DNA from: Auanema rhodensis
Taxonomy: Eukaryota; Nematoda; Chromadorea; Rhabditida; Rhabditidae
Direction of reading: 5' to 3'
DNA length: 64,000 nt
Assembly (NCBI GenBank): GCA_964057225.1
Contig: OZ059898.1
Span: 2,356,001-2,420,000 of the forward strand
This document shows, one piece after another, positions 1 through 12,800 of this stretch; the first letter of the stretch is position 1; the number at the start of each line of letters is the position of its first letter. A program made the position numbers and the translations under genes. Under the pieces are notes generated by a model. That model was not told where the DNA came from. It saw only the letters and a list, made by a program, of their open reading frames with translations, and did not search any database.

Positions 1-124
1 ATATAAGTTCACACTTATATCCTCGATTTTCACCCTGAAGAATTAATTTTTTCGTTGAATAACATTGTCCATCGTCTTTGCCTTGAAAAATGGAATCTAA
101 AAACATCTACTTTTTGCTAAATTA

Positions 125-157
125 TTTTGAAATTTTTCGAAAAAATTTTTGTCAAAA
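125..157. repeat. A/T-tract near-palindrome within the monomer (m1 example)
   Basis: The centre is the perfect 12-bp palindrome TTTTTCGAAAAA at p133-144, holding a TTCGAA hexamer. The outer arms TTTTGA (p125-130) and TCAAAA (p152-157) are also complementary. The two halves are offset by a few bases, so this is an imperfect dyad and not one long palindrome. A and T runs here recur at roughly 10-bp spacing, the arrangement that favours intrinsic DNA curvature. The segment is present in every monomer with few changes: C138 is lost in m54 and m55, an A-to-C change gives AAAAACTTTTT in m32, m37, m43 and m141, and an AAGTTTTG form occurs in m6, m8, m57 and m63. Any role in nucleosome or protein binding is inference. 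Confidence 0.8.
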
Positions 158-171
158 TGTTTTTGGAAGCA

Positions 172-199
172 ATGTTGAGTGTACATGGAAACTCAACAT
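172..199. repeat. 9-bp inverted repeat with 10-base loop (m1 example)
   Basis: ATGTTGAGT at p172-180 is exactly complementary to ACTCAACAT at p191-199, with a 10-base loop starting GTACATGG. The same structure recurs in almost every monomer. The only arm changes I noticed are a C-to-T in m82 (near 28621) and a T-to-A in m170 (GAGAGTAC, near 59495). A G-to-A in the loop occurs in m6 and m8. This is the strongest dyad in the monomer and lies in its most conserved stretch. Dyads of this kind can extrude cruciforms or bind dimeric proteins, and dyad enrichment has been reported for centromeric satellites; whether this one does either is unknown. Confidence 0.85.
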
Positions 200-702
200 A
201 CACTAATGCATCATTTTTCAAACGATCATAACTAATTTTTGTATTAAGCGTTCTTCAATGTAGTATAGTGCATTCGATGCGGATTTTTAAGCTGCGTCGA
301 TCTGTGTTATCAGATTTGCGCTAGCTTAAAAATGCACCGAGATATCAACTGAGATAAGTTCACACTTATATCCTCGATTTTCACCCTGAAGAATTAATTT
401 TTTCGTTGAATAACATTGTCCATCGTCTTTGCCTTGAAAAATGGAATCTAAAAACATCTACTTTTTGCTAAATTATTTTGAAATTTTTCGAAAAAATTTT
501 TGTCAAAATGTTTTTGGAAGCAATGTTGAGTGTACATGGAAACTCAACATACACTAATGCATCATTTTTCAAACGATCATAACTAATTTTTGTATTAAGC
601 GTTTCTCAATGTAGTATAGTGCATTCGATGCGGATTTTTAAGCTGCGTCGATCTGTGTTATCAGATTTGCGCTAGCTTAAAAATGCACCGAGATATCAAC
701 TG

Positions 703-2808
703 ATATAAGTTCACACTTATATCCTCGATTTTCATCCTGAAGAAATAATTTTTTCGTTGAATAACATTGTCCATCGTCTTTGCCTTGAAAAAAGGAATCT
801 AAAAACATCTACTTTTTGCTAAATTATTTTGAAATTTTTCGAAAAAATTTTTGTCAAAATGTTTTTGGAAGCAATGTTGAGTGTACATGGAAACTCAACA
901 TACACTAATGCATCATTTTTCAAACGATCATAACTAATTTTTGTATCAAGTGTTTCTCAATGTAGTATAGTGCATTCGATGCGGATTTTTAAGCTGCGTC
1001 GATCTGTGTTATCAGATTTGCGCTAGCTTAAAAATGCACCGAGATATCAACTGATATAAGTTTACACATATATACCCGATTTTCACCCTGAAGAATTAAT
1101 TTTTTCGTTGAATAACATTGTCCATCGTCTTTGCCTTGGAAAAAGGAATCTAAAAACATCTACTTTTTGCTAAATTATTTTGAAATTTTTCGAAAAAAAT
1201 TTTGTCAAAATGTTTTTGGAAGCAATGTTGAGTGTACATGGAAACTCAACATACACTAATGCATCATTTTTCAAACGATCATAACTAATTTTTGTATTAA
1301 GCGTTTCTCAATGTAGTATAGTGCATTCGATGCGGATTTTTAAGCTGCGTCGATCTGTGTTATCAGATTTGCGCTAGCTTAAAAATGCACCGAGATATCA
1401 ACTGATATAAGTTCACACTTATATCCTCGATTTTCACCCTGAAGAAATAATTTTTTCGTTGAATAACATTGTCCATCGTCTTTGCCTTGAAAAAAGGAAT
1501 CTAAAAACATCTACTTTTTGCTAAATTATTTTGAAATTTTTCGAAAAAATTTTTGTCAAAATGTTTTTGGAAGCAATGTTGAGTGTACATGGAAACTCAA
1601 CATACACTAATGCATCATTTTTCAAACGATCATAACTAATTTTTGTATCAAGTGTTTCTCAATGTAGTATAGTGCATTCGATGCGGATTTTTAAGCTGCG
1701 TCGATCTGTGTTATCAGATTTGCGCTAGCTTAAAAATGCACCGAGATATCAACTGATATAAGTTCACACATATATACCCGATTTTCACCCTGAAGAATTA
1801 ATTTTTTCGTTGAATAACATTGTCCATCGTCTTTGCCTTGAAAAAAGGAATCTAAAAACATCTACTTTTTGCTAAATTATTTTGAAATTTTTCGAAAAAA
1901 GTTTTGTCAAAATGTTTTTGGAAGCAATGTTGAGTGTACATGAAAACTCAACATACACTAATGCATCATTTTTCAAACGATCATAACTAATTTTTGTATT
2001 AAGCGTTTCTCAATGTAGTATAGTGCATTCGATGCGGATTTTTAAGCTGCGTCGATCTGTGTTATCAGATTTGCGCTAGCTTAAAAATGCACCGAGATAT
2101 CAACTGATATAAGTTCACACTTATATCCTCGATTTTCACCCTGAAGAAATAATTTTTTCGTTGAATAACATTGTCCATCGTCTTTGCCTTGAAAAAAGGA
2201 ATCTAAAAACATCTACTTTTTGCTAAATTATTTTGAAATTTTTCGAAAAAATTTTTGTCAAAATGTTTTTGGAAGCAATGTTGAGTGTACATGGAAACTC
2301 AACATACACTAATGCATCATTTTTCAAACGATCATAACTAATTTTTGTATCAAGTGTTTCTCAATGTAGTATAGTGCATTCGATGCGGATTTTTAAGCTG
2401 CGTCGATCTGTGTTATCAGATTTGCGCTAGCTTAAAAATGCACCGAGATATCAACTGATATAAGTTCACACATATATACCCGATTTTCACCCTGAAGAAT
2501 TAATTTTTTCGTTGAATAACATTGTCCATCGTCTTTGCCTTGAAAAAAGGAATCTAAAAACATCTACTTTTTGCTAAATTATTTTGAAATTTTTCGAAAA
2601 AAGTTTTGTCAAAATGTTTTTGGAAGCAATGTTGAGTGTACATGAAAACTCAACATACACTAATGCATCATTTTTCAAACGATCATAACTAATTTTTGTA
2701 TTAAGCGTTTCTCAATGTAGTATAGTGCATTCGATGCGGATTTTTAAGCTGCGTCGATCTGTGTTATCAGATTTGCGCTAGCTTAAAAATGCACCGAGAT
2801 ATCAACTG
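703..2808. repeat. Dimeric higher-order repeat, 702 bp, three units (m3-m8)
   Basis: Two monomer classes alternate. The odd class (m3, m5, m7) has GAAGAAATAA at p37-46 and the right-half allele GTATCAAGTGTTTCTC. The even class (m4, m6, m8) has CATATATACCCG at p14-25 and GTATTAAGCGTTTCTC. Units 1405-2106 and 2107-2808 appear identical, sharing two private changes in their second monomer: AAAAAAGTTTTG near p140-151 and CATGAAAAC in the inverted-repeat loop. Unit 703-1404 is slightly divergent, for example TTTACACATA at the start of m4 and CATCCTG in m3. The even class does not recur until about 35.8 kb. Confidence 0.9.
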
Positions 2809-5800
2809 ATATAAGTTCACACTTATATCCTCGATTTTCACCCTGAAGAATTAATTTTTTCGTTGAATAACATTGTCTATCGTCTTTGCCTTGAAAAATG
2901 GAAACTAAAAACATCTACTTTTTGCTAAATTATTTTGAAATTTTTCGAAAAAATTTTTGTCAAAATGTTTTTGGAAGCAATGTTGAGTGTACATGGAAAC
3001 TCAACATACACTAATGCATCATTTTTCAAACGATCATAACTAATTTTTGTATTAAGCGTTTCTCAATGTAGTATAGTGCATTCGATGCGGATTTTTAAGC
3101 TGCGTCGATCTGTGTTATCAGATTTGCGCTAGCTGAAAAATGCACCGAGATATCAACTGATATAAGTTCACACTTATATCTTCGATTTTCACCATGAAGA
3201 ATTAATTTTTTCGTTGAATAACATTGTCTATCGTCTTTGCCTTGAAAAATGGAATCTAAAAACATCTACTTTTTGCTAAATTATTTTGAAATTTTTCGAA
3301 AAAATTTTTGTCAAAATGTTTTTGGAAGCAATGTTGAGTGTACATGGAAACTCAACATACACTAATGCATCATTTTTCAAACGATCATAACTAATTTTTG
3401 TATTAAGCGTTTCTCAATGTAGTATAGTGCATTCGATGCGGATTTTTAAGCTGCGTCGATCTGTGTTATCAGATTTGCGCTAGCTTAAAAATGCACCGAG
3501 ATATCAACTGATATAAGTTCACACTTATATCCTCGATTTTCACCCTGAAGAAATAATTTTTTCGTTGAATAAAATTGTCCATCGTCTTTGCCTTGAAAAA
3601 AGGAATCTAAAAACATCTACTTTTTGCTAAATTATTTTGAAATTTTTCGAAAAAATTTTTGTCAAAATGTTTTTGGAAGCAATGTTGAGTGTACATGGAA
3701 ACTCAACATACACTAATGCATCATTTTTCAAACGATCATAACTAATTTTTGTATTAAGCGTTTCTCAATGTAGTATAGTGCATTCGATGCGGATTTTTAA
3801 GCTGCGTCGATCTGTGTTATTAGATTTGCGCTAGCTTAAAAATGCACCGAGATATCAACTGATATAAGTTCACACTTATATCCTCGATTTTCACCCTGAA
3901 GAATTAATTTTTTCGTTGAATAACATTGTCCATCGTCTTTGCCTTAAAAAATGGAATCTAAAAACATCTACTTTTTGCTAAATTATTTTGAAATTTTTCG
4001 AAAAAATTTTTGTCAAAATGTTTTTGGAAGCAATGTTGAGTGTACATGGAAACTCAACATACACTAATGCATCATTTTTCAAACGATCATAACTAATTTT
4101 TGTATCAAGCGTTTCTTAATGTAGTATAGTGCATTCGATCCGGATTTTTAAGCTGCGTCGATCTGTGTTATCAGATTTGCGCTAGCTTAAAAATGCACCG
4201 AGATATCAACTGATATAAGTTCACACTTATATCCTCGATTTTCACCCTGAAGAATTAATTTTTTCGTTGAATAACATTGTCCATCGTTTTTGCCTTGAAA
4301 AATGGAATCTAAAAACATCTACTTTTTGCTAAATTATTTTGAAATTTTTCGAAAAAATTTTTGTCAAAATGTTTTTGGAAGCAATGTTGAGTGTACATGG
4401 AAACTCAACATACACTAATGCATCATTTTTCAAACGATCATAACTAATTTTTGTATCAAGCGTTTCTTAATGTAGTATAGTGCATTCGATGCGGATTTTT
4501 AAGCTGCGTCGATCTGTGTTATCAGATTTGCGCTAGCTTAAAAATGCACCGAGATATCAACTGATATAAGTTCACACTTATATCCTCGATTTTCACCCTG
4601 AAGAATTAATTTTTTCGTTGAATAACATTGTCCATCGTCTTTGCCTTAAAAAATGGAATCTAAAAACATCTACTTTTTGCTAAATTATTTTGAAATTTTT
4701 CGAAAAAATTTTTGTCAAAATGTTTTTGGAAGCAATGTTGAGTGTACATGGAAACTCAACATACACTAATGCATCATTTTTCAAACGATCATAACTAATT
4801 TTTGTATCAAGCGTTTCTTAATGTAGTATAGTGCATTCGATCCGGATTTTTAAGCTGCGTCGATCTGTGTTATCAGATTTGCGCTAGCTTAAAAATGCAC
4901 CGAGATATCAACTGATATAAGTTCACACTTATATCCTCGATTTTCACCCTGAAGAATTAATTTTTTCGTTGAATAACATTGTCCATCGTCTTTGCCTTGA
5001 AAAATGGAATCTAAAAACATCTACTTTTTGCTAAATTATTTCGAAATTTTTCGAAAAAATTTTTGTCAAAATGTTTTTGGAAGCAATGTTGAGTGTACAT
5101 GGAAACTCAACATACACTAATGCATCATTTTTCAAACGATCATAACTAATTTTTGTATCAAGCGTTTCTTAATGTAGTATAGTGCATTCGATCCGGATTT
5201 TTAAGCTGCGTCGATCTGTGTTATCAGATTTGCGCTAGCTTAAAAATGCACCGAGATATCAACTGATATAAGTTCACACTTATATCCTCGATTTTCACCC
5301 TGAAAAATTAATTTTTTCGTTGAATAACATTGTCCATCGTCTTTGCCTTGAAAAATGGAATCTAAAAACATCTACTTTTTGCTAAATTATTTTGAAATTT
5401 TTCGAAAAAATTTTTGTCAAAATGTTTTTGGAAGCAATGTTGAGTGTACATGGAAACTCAACATACACTAATGCATCATTTTTCAAACGATCATAACTTA
5501 TTTTTGTAACAAGCGTTTCTTAATGTAGTATAGTGCATTCGATGCGGATTTTTAAGCTGCGTCGATCTGTGTTATCAGATTTGCGCTAGCTTAAAAATGC
5601 ACCGAGATATCAACTGATATAAGTTCACACTTATATCCTCGATTTTCACCCTGAAGAATTAATTTTTTCGTTGAATAACATTGTCCATCGTCTTTGCCTT
5701 GAAAAAAGGAATCTAAAAACATCTACTTTTTGCTAAATTATTTTGAAATTTTTCGAAAAAATTTTTGTCAAAATGTTTTTGGAAGCAATGTTGAGTGTAC

Positions 5801-6669
5801 ATGGAAACTCAACATACACTAATGCATCATTTTTCAAACGATCATAACTAATTTTTGTATTAAGCGTTCTTCAATGTAGTATAGTGCATTCGATGCGGAT
5901 TTTTAAGCTGCGTCGATCTGTGTTATCAGATTTGCGCTAGCTTAAAAATGCACCGAGATATCAACTGATATAAGTTCACACTTATATCCTCGATTTTCAC
6001 CCTGAAGAATTAATTTTTTCGTTGAATAACATTGTCCATCGTCTTTGCCTTGAAAAAAGGAATCTAAAAACATCTACTTTTTGCTAAATTATTTTGAAAT
6101 TTTTCGAAAAAATTTTTGTCAAAATGTTTTTGGAAGCAATGTTGAGTGTACATGGAAACTCAACATACACTAATGCATCATTTTTCAAACAATCATAACT
6201 AATTTTTGTATTAAGCGTTCTTCAATGTAGTATAGTGCATTCGATGCGGATTTTTAAGCTGCGTCGATCTGTGTTATCAGATTTGCGCTAGCTTAAAAAT
6301 GCACCGAGATATCAACTGATATAAGTTCACACTTATATCCTCGATTTTCACCCTGAAGAATTAATTTTTTCGTTGAATAACATTGTCCATCGTCTTTGCC
6401 TTGAAAAATGGAATCTAAAAACATCTACTTTTTGCTAAATTATTTTGAAATTTTTCGAAAAAATTTTTGTCAAAATGTTTTTGGAAGCAATGTTGAGTGT
6501 ACATGGAAACTCAACATACACTAATGCATCATTTTTCAAACGATCATAACTAATTTTTGTATTAAGCGTTCTTCAATGTAGTATAGTGCATTCGATGCGG
6601 ATTTTTAAGCTGCGTCGATCTGTGTTATCAGATTTGCGCTAGCTTAAAAATGCACCGAGATATCAACTG
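2809..6669. repeat. Mixed monomers m9-m19 without a clear higher-order period
   Basis: Eleven 351-bp monomers of several classes. m12 (3862-4212) and m14 (4564-4914) look identical: both carry TTAAAAAATGG at p83-93, the GTATCAAGCGTTTCTT right half and CCGG at p279-282. m13 and m15 resemble them. m16 (5266-5616) is the first with the TTATTTTTGTAAC allele at p234-245, which is otherwise concentrated from 17.5 to 36.8 kb. m17-m19 share the CGTTCTTC allele. Local repetition exists, but no multi-monomer unit recurs in register. Confidence 0.85.
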
Positions 6670-8775
6670 AGATAAGTTCACACTTATATCCTCGATTTTC
6701 ACCCTGAAGAATTAATTTTTTCGTTGAATAACATTGTCCATCGTCTTTGCCTTGAAAAATGGAATCTAAAAACATCTACTTTTTGCTAAATTATTTTGAA
6801 ATTTTTCGAAAAAATTTTTGTCAAAATGTTTTTGGAAGCAATGTTGAGTGTACATGGAAACTCAACATACACTAATGCATCATTTTTCAAACGATCATAA
6901 CTAATTTTTGTATCAAGCGTTTCTTAATGTAGTATAGTGCATTCGATCCGGATTTTTAAGCTGCGTCGATCTGTGTTATCAGATTTGCGCTAGCTTAAAA
7001 ATGCACCGAGATATCAACTGATATAAGTTCACACTTATATCCTCGATTTTCACCCTGAAGAATTAATTTTTTCGTTGAATAACATTGTCCATCGTCTTTG
7101 CCTTGAAAAATGGAATCTAAAAACATCTACTTTTTGCTAAATTATTTTGAAATTTTTCGAAAAAATTTTTGTCAAAATGTTTTTGGAAGCAATGTTGAGT
7201 GTACATGGAAACTCAACATACACTAATGCATCATTTTTCAAACGATCATTACTAATTTTTGTATTAAGCGTTTCTCAATGTAGTATAGTGCATTCGATGC
7301 GGATTTTTAAGCTGCGTCGATCTGTGTTATCAGATTTGCGCTAGCTTAAAAATGCACCGAGATATCAACTGATATAAGTTCACACTTATATCCTCGATTT
7401 TCACCCTGAAGAATTAATTTTTTCGTTGAATAACATTGTCCATCGTCTTTGCCTTGAAAAAAGGAATCTAAAAACATCTACTTTTTGCTAAATTATTTTG
7501 AAATTTTTCGAAAAAATTTTTGTCAAAATGTTTTTGGAAGCAATGTTGAGTGTACATGGAAACTCAACATACACTAATGCATCATTTTTCAAACAATCAT
7601 AACTAATTTTTGTATTAAGCGTTCTTCAATGTAGTATAGTGCATTCGATGCGGATTTTTAAGCTGCGTCGATCTGTGTTATCAGATTTGCGCTAGCTTAA
7701 AAATGCACCGAGATATCAACTGATATAAGTTCACACTTATATCCTCGATTTTCACCCTGAAGAATTAATTTTTTCGTTGAATAACATTGTCCATCGTCTT
7801 TGCCTTGAAAAATGGAATCTAAAAACATCTACTTTTTGCTAAATTATTTTGAAATTTTTCGAAAAAATTTTTGTCAAAATGTTTTTGGAAGCAATGTTGA
7901 GTGTACATGGAAACTCAACATACACTAATGCATCATTTTTCAAACGATCATAACTAATTTTTGTATCAAGCGTTTCTTAATGTAGTATAGTGCATTCGAT
8001 CCGGATTTTTAAGCTGCGTCGATCTGTGTTATCAGATTTGCGCTAGCTTAAAAATGCACCGAGATATCAACTGATATAAGTTCACACTTATATCCTCGAT
8101 TTTCACCCTGAAGAATTAATTTTTTCGTTGAATAACATTGTCCATCGTCTTTGCCTTGAAAAATGGAATCTAAAAACATCTACTTTTTGCTAAATTATTT
8201 TGAAATTTTTCGAAAAAATTTTTGTCAAAATGTTTTTGGAAGCAATGTTGAGTGTACATGGAAACTCAACATACACTAATGCATCATTTTTCAAACGATC
8301 ATTACTAATTTTTGTATTAAGCGTTTCTCAATGTAGTATAGTGCATTCGATGCGGATTTTTAAGCTGCGTCGATCTGTGTTATCAGATTTGCGCTAGCTT
8401 AAAAATGCACCGAGATATCAACTGATATAAGTTCACACTTATATCCTCGATTTTCACCCTGAAGAATTAATTTTTTCGTTGAATAACATTGTCCATCGTC
8501 TTTGCCTTGAAAAAAGGAATCTAAAAACATCTACTTTTTGCTAAATTATTTTGAAATTTTTCGAAAAAATTTTTGTCAAAATGTTTTTGGAAGCAATGTT
8601 GAGTGTACATGGAAACTCAACATACACTAATGCATCATTTTTCAAACAATCATAACTAATTTTTGTATTAAGCGTTCTTCAATGTAGTATAGTGCATTCG
8701 ATGCGGATTTTTAAGCTGCGTCGATCTGTGTTATCAGATTTGCGCTAGCTTAAAAATGCACCGAGATATCAACTG
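6670..8775. repeat. Trimeric higher-order repeat, 1053 bp, two units (m20-m25)
   Basis: Units 6670-7722 and 7723-8775 match monomer by monomer. The first member has GTATCAAGCGTTTCTT with CCGG at p279. The second has CGATCATTACT at p223-233, where most monomers have CGATCATAACT. The third has the AAAAAAGG form at p86-93, AAACAATCAT near p220-229 and CGTTCTTC. The only difference seen is GAGATAAG against GATATAAG at the start of the first unit. m18 (5968-6318) matches the third member, so the unit may once have extended leftward. Confidence 0.88.
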
Positions 8776-9828
8776 ATATAAGTTCACACTTATATCCTCG
8801 ATTTTCACCCTGAAGAATTAATTTTTTCGTTGAATAACATTGTCCATCGTCTTTGCCTTGAAAAATGAAATCTAAAAACATCTACTTTTTGCTAAATTAT
8901 TTTGAAATTTTTCGAAAAAATTTTTGTCAAAATGTTTTTGGAAGCAATGTTGAGTGTACATGGAAACTCAACATACACTAATGCATCATTTTTCAAACGA
9001 TCATAACTAATTTTTGTATTAAGCGTTCTTCAATGTAGTATAGTGCATTCGATGCGGATTTTTAAGCTGCGTCGATCTGTGTTATCAGATTTGCGCTAGC
9101 TTAAAAATGCACCGAGATATCAACTGATATAAGTTCACACTTATATCCTCGATTTTCACCCTGAAGAATTAATTTTTTCGTTGAATAACATTGTCCATCG
9201 TCTTTGCCTTGAAAAAAGGAATCTAAAAACATCTACTTTTTGCTAAATTATTTTGAAATTTTTCGAAAAAATTTTTGTCAAAATGTTTTTGGAAGCAATG
9301 TTGAGTGTACATGGAAACTCAACATACACTAATGCATCATTTTTCAAACGATCATAACTAATTTTTGTATTAAGCGTTCTTCAATGTAGTATAGTGCATT
9401 CGATGCGGATTTTTAAGCTGCGTCGATCTGTGTTATCAGATTTGCGCTAGCTTAAAAATGCACCGAGATATCAACTGATATAAGTTCACACTTATATCCT
9501 CGATTTTCACCCTGAAGAATTAATTTTTTCGTTGAATAACATTGTCCATCGTCTTTGCCTTGAAAAATGGAATCTAAAAACATCTACTTTTTGCTAAATT
9601 ATTTTGAAATTTTTCGAAAAAATTTTTGTCAAAATGTTTTTGGAAGCAATGTTGAGTGTACATGGAAACTCAACATACACTAATGCATCATTTTTCAAAC
9701 GATCATAACTAATTTTTGTATTAAGCGTTTCTCAATGTAGTATAGTGCATTCGATGCGGATTTTTAAGCTGCGTCGATCTGTGTTATCAGATTTGCGCTA
9801 GCTTAAAAATGCACCGAGATATCAACTG
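8776..9828. repeat. Mixed monomers m26-m28
   Basis: Three standard 351-bp monomers bridge the trimer block and the pentamer block. m26 has the ATGAAATC form at p90-97 with CGTTCTTC, m27 has AAAAAAGG with CGTTCTTC, and m28 has the consensus left half with CGTTTCTC. m28 occupies the register of m33 and m38, the last pentamer members, so it may be the tail of a lost pentamer unit. Confidence 0.8.
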
Positions 9829-12800
9829 ATATAAGTTCACACTTATATCCTCGATTTTCACCCTGAAGAATTAATTTTTTCGTTGAATAACATTGTCCAT
9901 CGTCTTTGCCTTGAAAAATGGAATCTAAAAACATCTACTTTTTGCTAAATTATTTTGAAATTTTTCGAAAAAATTTTTGTCAAAATGTTTTTGGAAGCAA
10001 TGTTGAGTGTACATGGAAACTCAACATACACTAATGCATCATTTTTCAAACGATCATAACTAATTTTTGTATTAAGCGTTCTTCAATGTAGTATAGTGCA
10101 TTCGATGCGGATTTTTAAGCTGCGTCGATCTGTGTTATCAGATTAGCGCTAGCTTAAAAATGCACCGAGATATCAACTGATATAAGTTCACACTTATATC
10201 CTCGATTTTCACCCTGAAGAATTAATTTTTTCGTTGAATAACATTGTCCATCGTCTTTGCCTTGAAAAAAGGAATCTAAAAACATCTACTTTTTGCTAAA
10301 TTATTTTGAAATTTTTCGAAAAAATTTTTGTCAAAGTGTTTTTGGAAGCAATGTTGAGTGTACATGGAAACTCAACATACACTAATGCATCATTTTTCAA
10401 ACGATCATAACTAATTTTTGTATCAAGCGTTTCTTAATGTAGTATAGTGCATTCGATCCGGATTTTTAAGCTGCGTCGATCTGTGTTATCAGATTTGCGC
10501 TAGCTTAAAAATGCACCGAGATATCAACTGAGATAAGTTCACACTTATATCCTCGATTTTCACCCTGAAGAATTAATTTTTTCGTTGAATAACATTGTCC
10601 ATCGTCTTTGCCTTGAAAAATGGAATCTAAAAACATCTACTTTTTGCTAAATTATTTTGAAATTTTTCGAAAAAATTTTTGTCAAAATGTTTTTGGAAGC
10701 AATGTTGAGTGTACATGGAAACTCAACATACACTAATGCATCATTTTTCAAACGATCATAACTAATTTTTGTATCAAGCGTTTCTTAATGTAGTATAGTG
10801 CATTCGATCCGGATTTTTAAGCTGCGTCGATCTGTGTTATCAGATTTGCGCTAGCTTAAAAATGCACCGAGATATCAACTGATATAAGTTCACACTTATA
10901 TCCTCGATTTTCACCCTGAAGAATTAATTTTTTCGTTGAATAACATTGTCCATCGTCTTTGCCTTGAAAAATGGAATCTAAAAACATCTACTTTTTGCTA
11001 AATTATTTTGAAATTTTTCGAAAAACTTTTTGTCAAAATGTTTTTGGAAGCAATGTTGAGTGTACATGGAAACTCAACATACACTAATGCATCATTTTTC
11101 AAACGATCATTACTAATTTTTGTATTAAGCGTTTCTCAATGTAGTATAGTGCATTCGATGCGGATTTTTAAGCTGCGTCGATCTGTGTTATCAGATTTGC
11201 GCTAGCTTAAAAATGCACCGAGATATCAACTGATATAAGTTCACACTTATATCCTCGATTTTCACCCTGAAGAATTAATTTTTTCGTTGAATAACATTGT
11301 CCATCGTCTTTGCCTTGAAAAATGGAATCTAAAAACATCTACTTTTTGCTAAATTATTTTGAAATTTTTCGAAAAAATTTTTGTCAAAATGTTTTTGGAA
11401 GCAATGTTGAGTGTACATGGAAACTCAACATACACTAATGCATCATTTTTCAAACGATCATAACTAATTTTTGTATTAAGCGTTTCTCAATGTAGTATAG
11501 TGCATTCGATGCGGATTTTTAAGCTGCGTCGATCTGTGTTATCAGATTTGCGCTAGCTTAAAAATGCACCGAGATATCAACTGATATAAGTTCACACTTA
11601 TATCCTCGATTTTCACCCTGAAGAATTAATTTTTTCGTTGAATAACATTGTCCATCGTCTTTGCCTTGAAAAATGGAATCTAAAAACATCTACTTTTTGC
11701 TAAATTATTTTGAAATTTTTCGAAAAAATTTTTGTCAAAATGTTTTTGGAAGCAATGTTGAGTGTACATGGAAACTCAACATACACTAATGCATCATTTT
11801 TCAAACGATCATAACTAATTTTTGTATTAAGCGTTCTTCAATGTAGTATAGTGCATTCGATGCGGATTTTTAAGCTGCGTCGATCTGTGTTATCAGATTA
11901 GCGCTAGCTTAAAAAGGCACCGAGATATCAACTGATATAAGTTCACACTTATATCCTCGATTTTCACCCTGAAGAATTAATTTTTTCGTTGAATAACATT
12001 GTCCATCGTCTTTGCCTTGAAAAAAGGAATCTAAAAACATCTACTTTTTGCTAAATTATTTTGAAATTTTTCGAAAAAATTTTTGTCAAAGTGTTTTTGG
12101 AAGCAATGTTGAGTGTACATGGAAACTCAACATACACTAATGCATCATTTTTCAAACGATCATAACTAATTTTTGTATCAAGCGTTTCTTAATGTAGTAT
12201 AGTGCATTCGATCCGGATTTTTAAGCTGCGTCGATCTGTGTTATCAGATTTGCGCTAGCTTAAAAATGCACCGAGATATCAACTGAGATAAGTTCACACT
12301 TATATCCTCGATTTTCACCCTGAAGAATTAATTTTTTCGTTGAATAACATTGTCCATCGTCTTTGCCTTGAAAAATGGAATCTAAAAACATCTACTTTTT
12401 GCTAAATTATTTTGAAATTTTTCGAAAAAATTTTTGTCAAAATGTTTTTGGAAGCAATGTTGAGTGTACATGGAAACTCAACATACACTAATGCATCATT
12501 TTTCAAACGATCATAACTAATTTTTGTATCAAGCGTTTCTTAATGTAGTATAGTGCATTCGATCCGGATTTTTAAGCTGCGTCGATCTGTGTTATCAGAT
12601 TTGCGCTAGCTTAAAAATGCACCGAGATATCAACTGATATAAGTTCACACTTATATCCTCGATTTTCACCCTGAAGAATTAATTTTTTCGTTGAATAACA
12701 TTGTCCATCGTCTTTGCCTTGAAAAATGGAATCTAAAAACATCTACTTTTTGCTAAATTATTTTGAAATTTTTCGAAAAACTTTTTGTCAAAATGTTTTT

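Larger units (their letters stand above)
1..351. repeat. Reference monomer m1 of the 351-bp satellite
   Basis: This first monomer serves as the positional reference, so p1 equals base 1. It contains 12 CpG sites, A/T tracts of five or more bases concentrated at p46-52, p86-90, p97-101, p111-115, p133-150 and p161-165, the near-palindrome at p125-157 and the inverted repeat at p172-199. By hand count on a consensus, G+C is 110 of 351 bases. I see no internal sub-repeat that would suggest origin from a shorter unit. Its p249-256 allele is the CGTTCTTC form, shared with m17-m19 and other monomers in the first 12 kb. Confidence 0.95.

Noticed and set aside
51-67. CENP-B box-like sequence TTTCGTTG at p51-58
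   Set aside because: It matches the first half of the CENP-B box (TTCG and a following A in the right place) but the required CGGG is absent, reading ACAT. Six monomers have also lost the CpG. Not a functional box by the known core motif.
274-300. Possible RNA hairpin, TCGATGCGG with CTGCGTCGA
   Set aside because: Nine pairs including two G-U wobbles can form in the consensus, but the common variants CCGG at p279 and AAGATGCG at p292 break pairs without compensation and often occur together, so there is no sign of structural selection.
350-358. TATA-like GATATAAG at the monomer junction
   Set aside because: Expected by chance in 31% G+C DNA. No other promoter element is visible, and several monomers change it (GAGATAAG, TTTATAAG).
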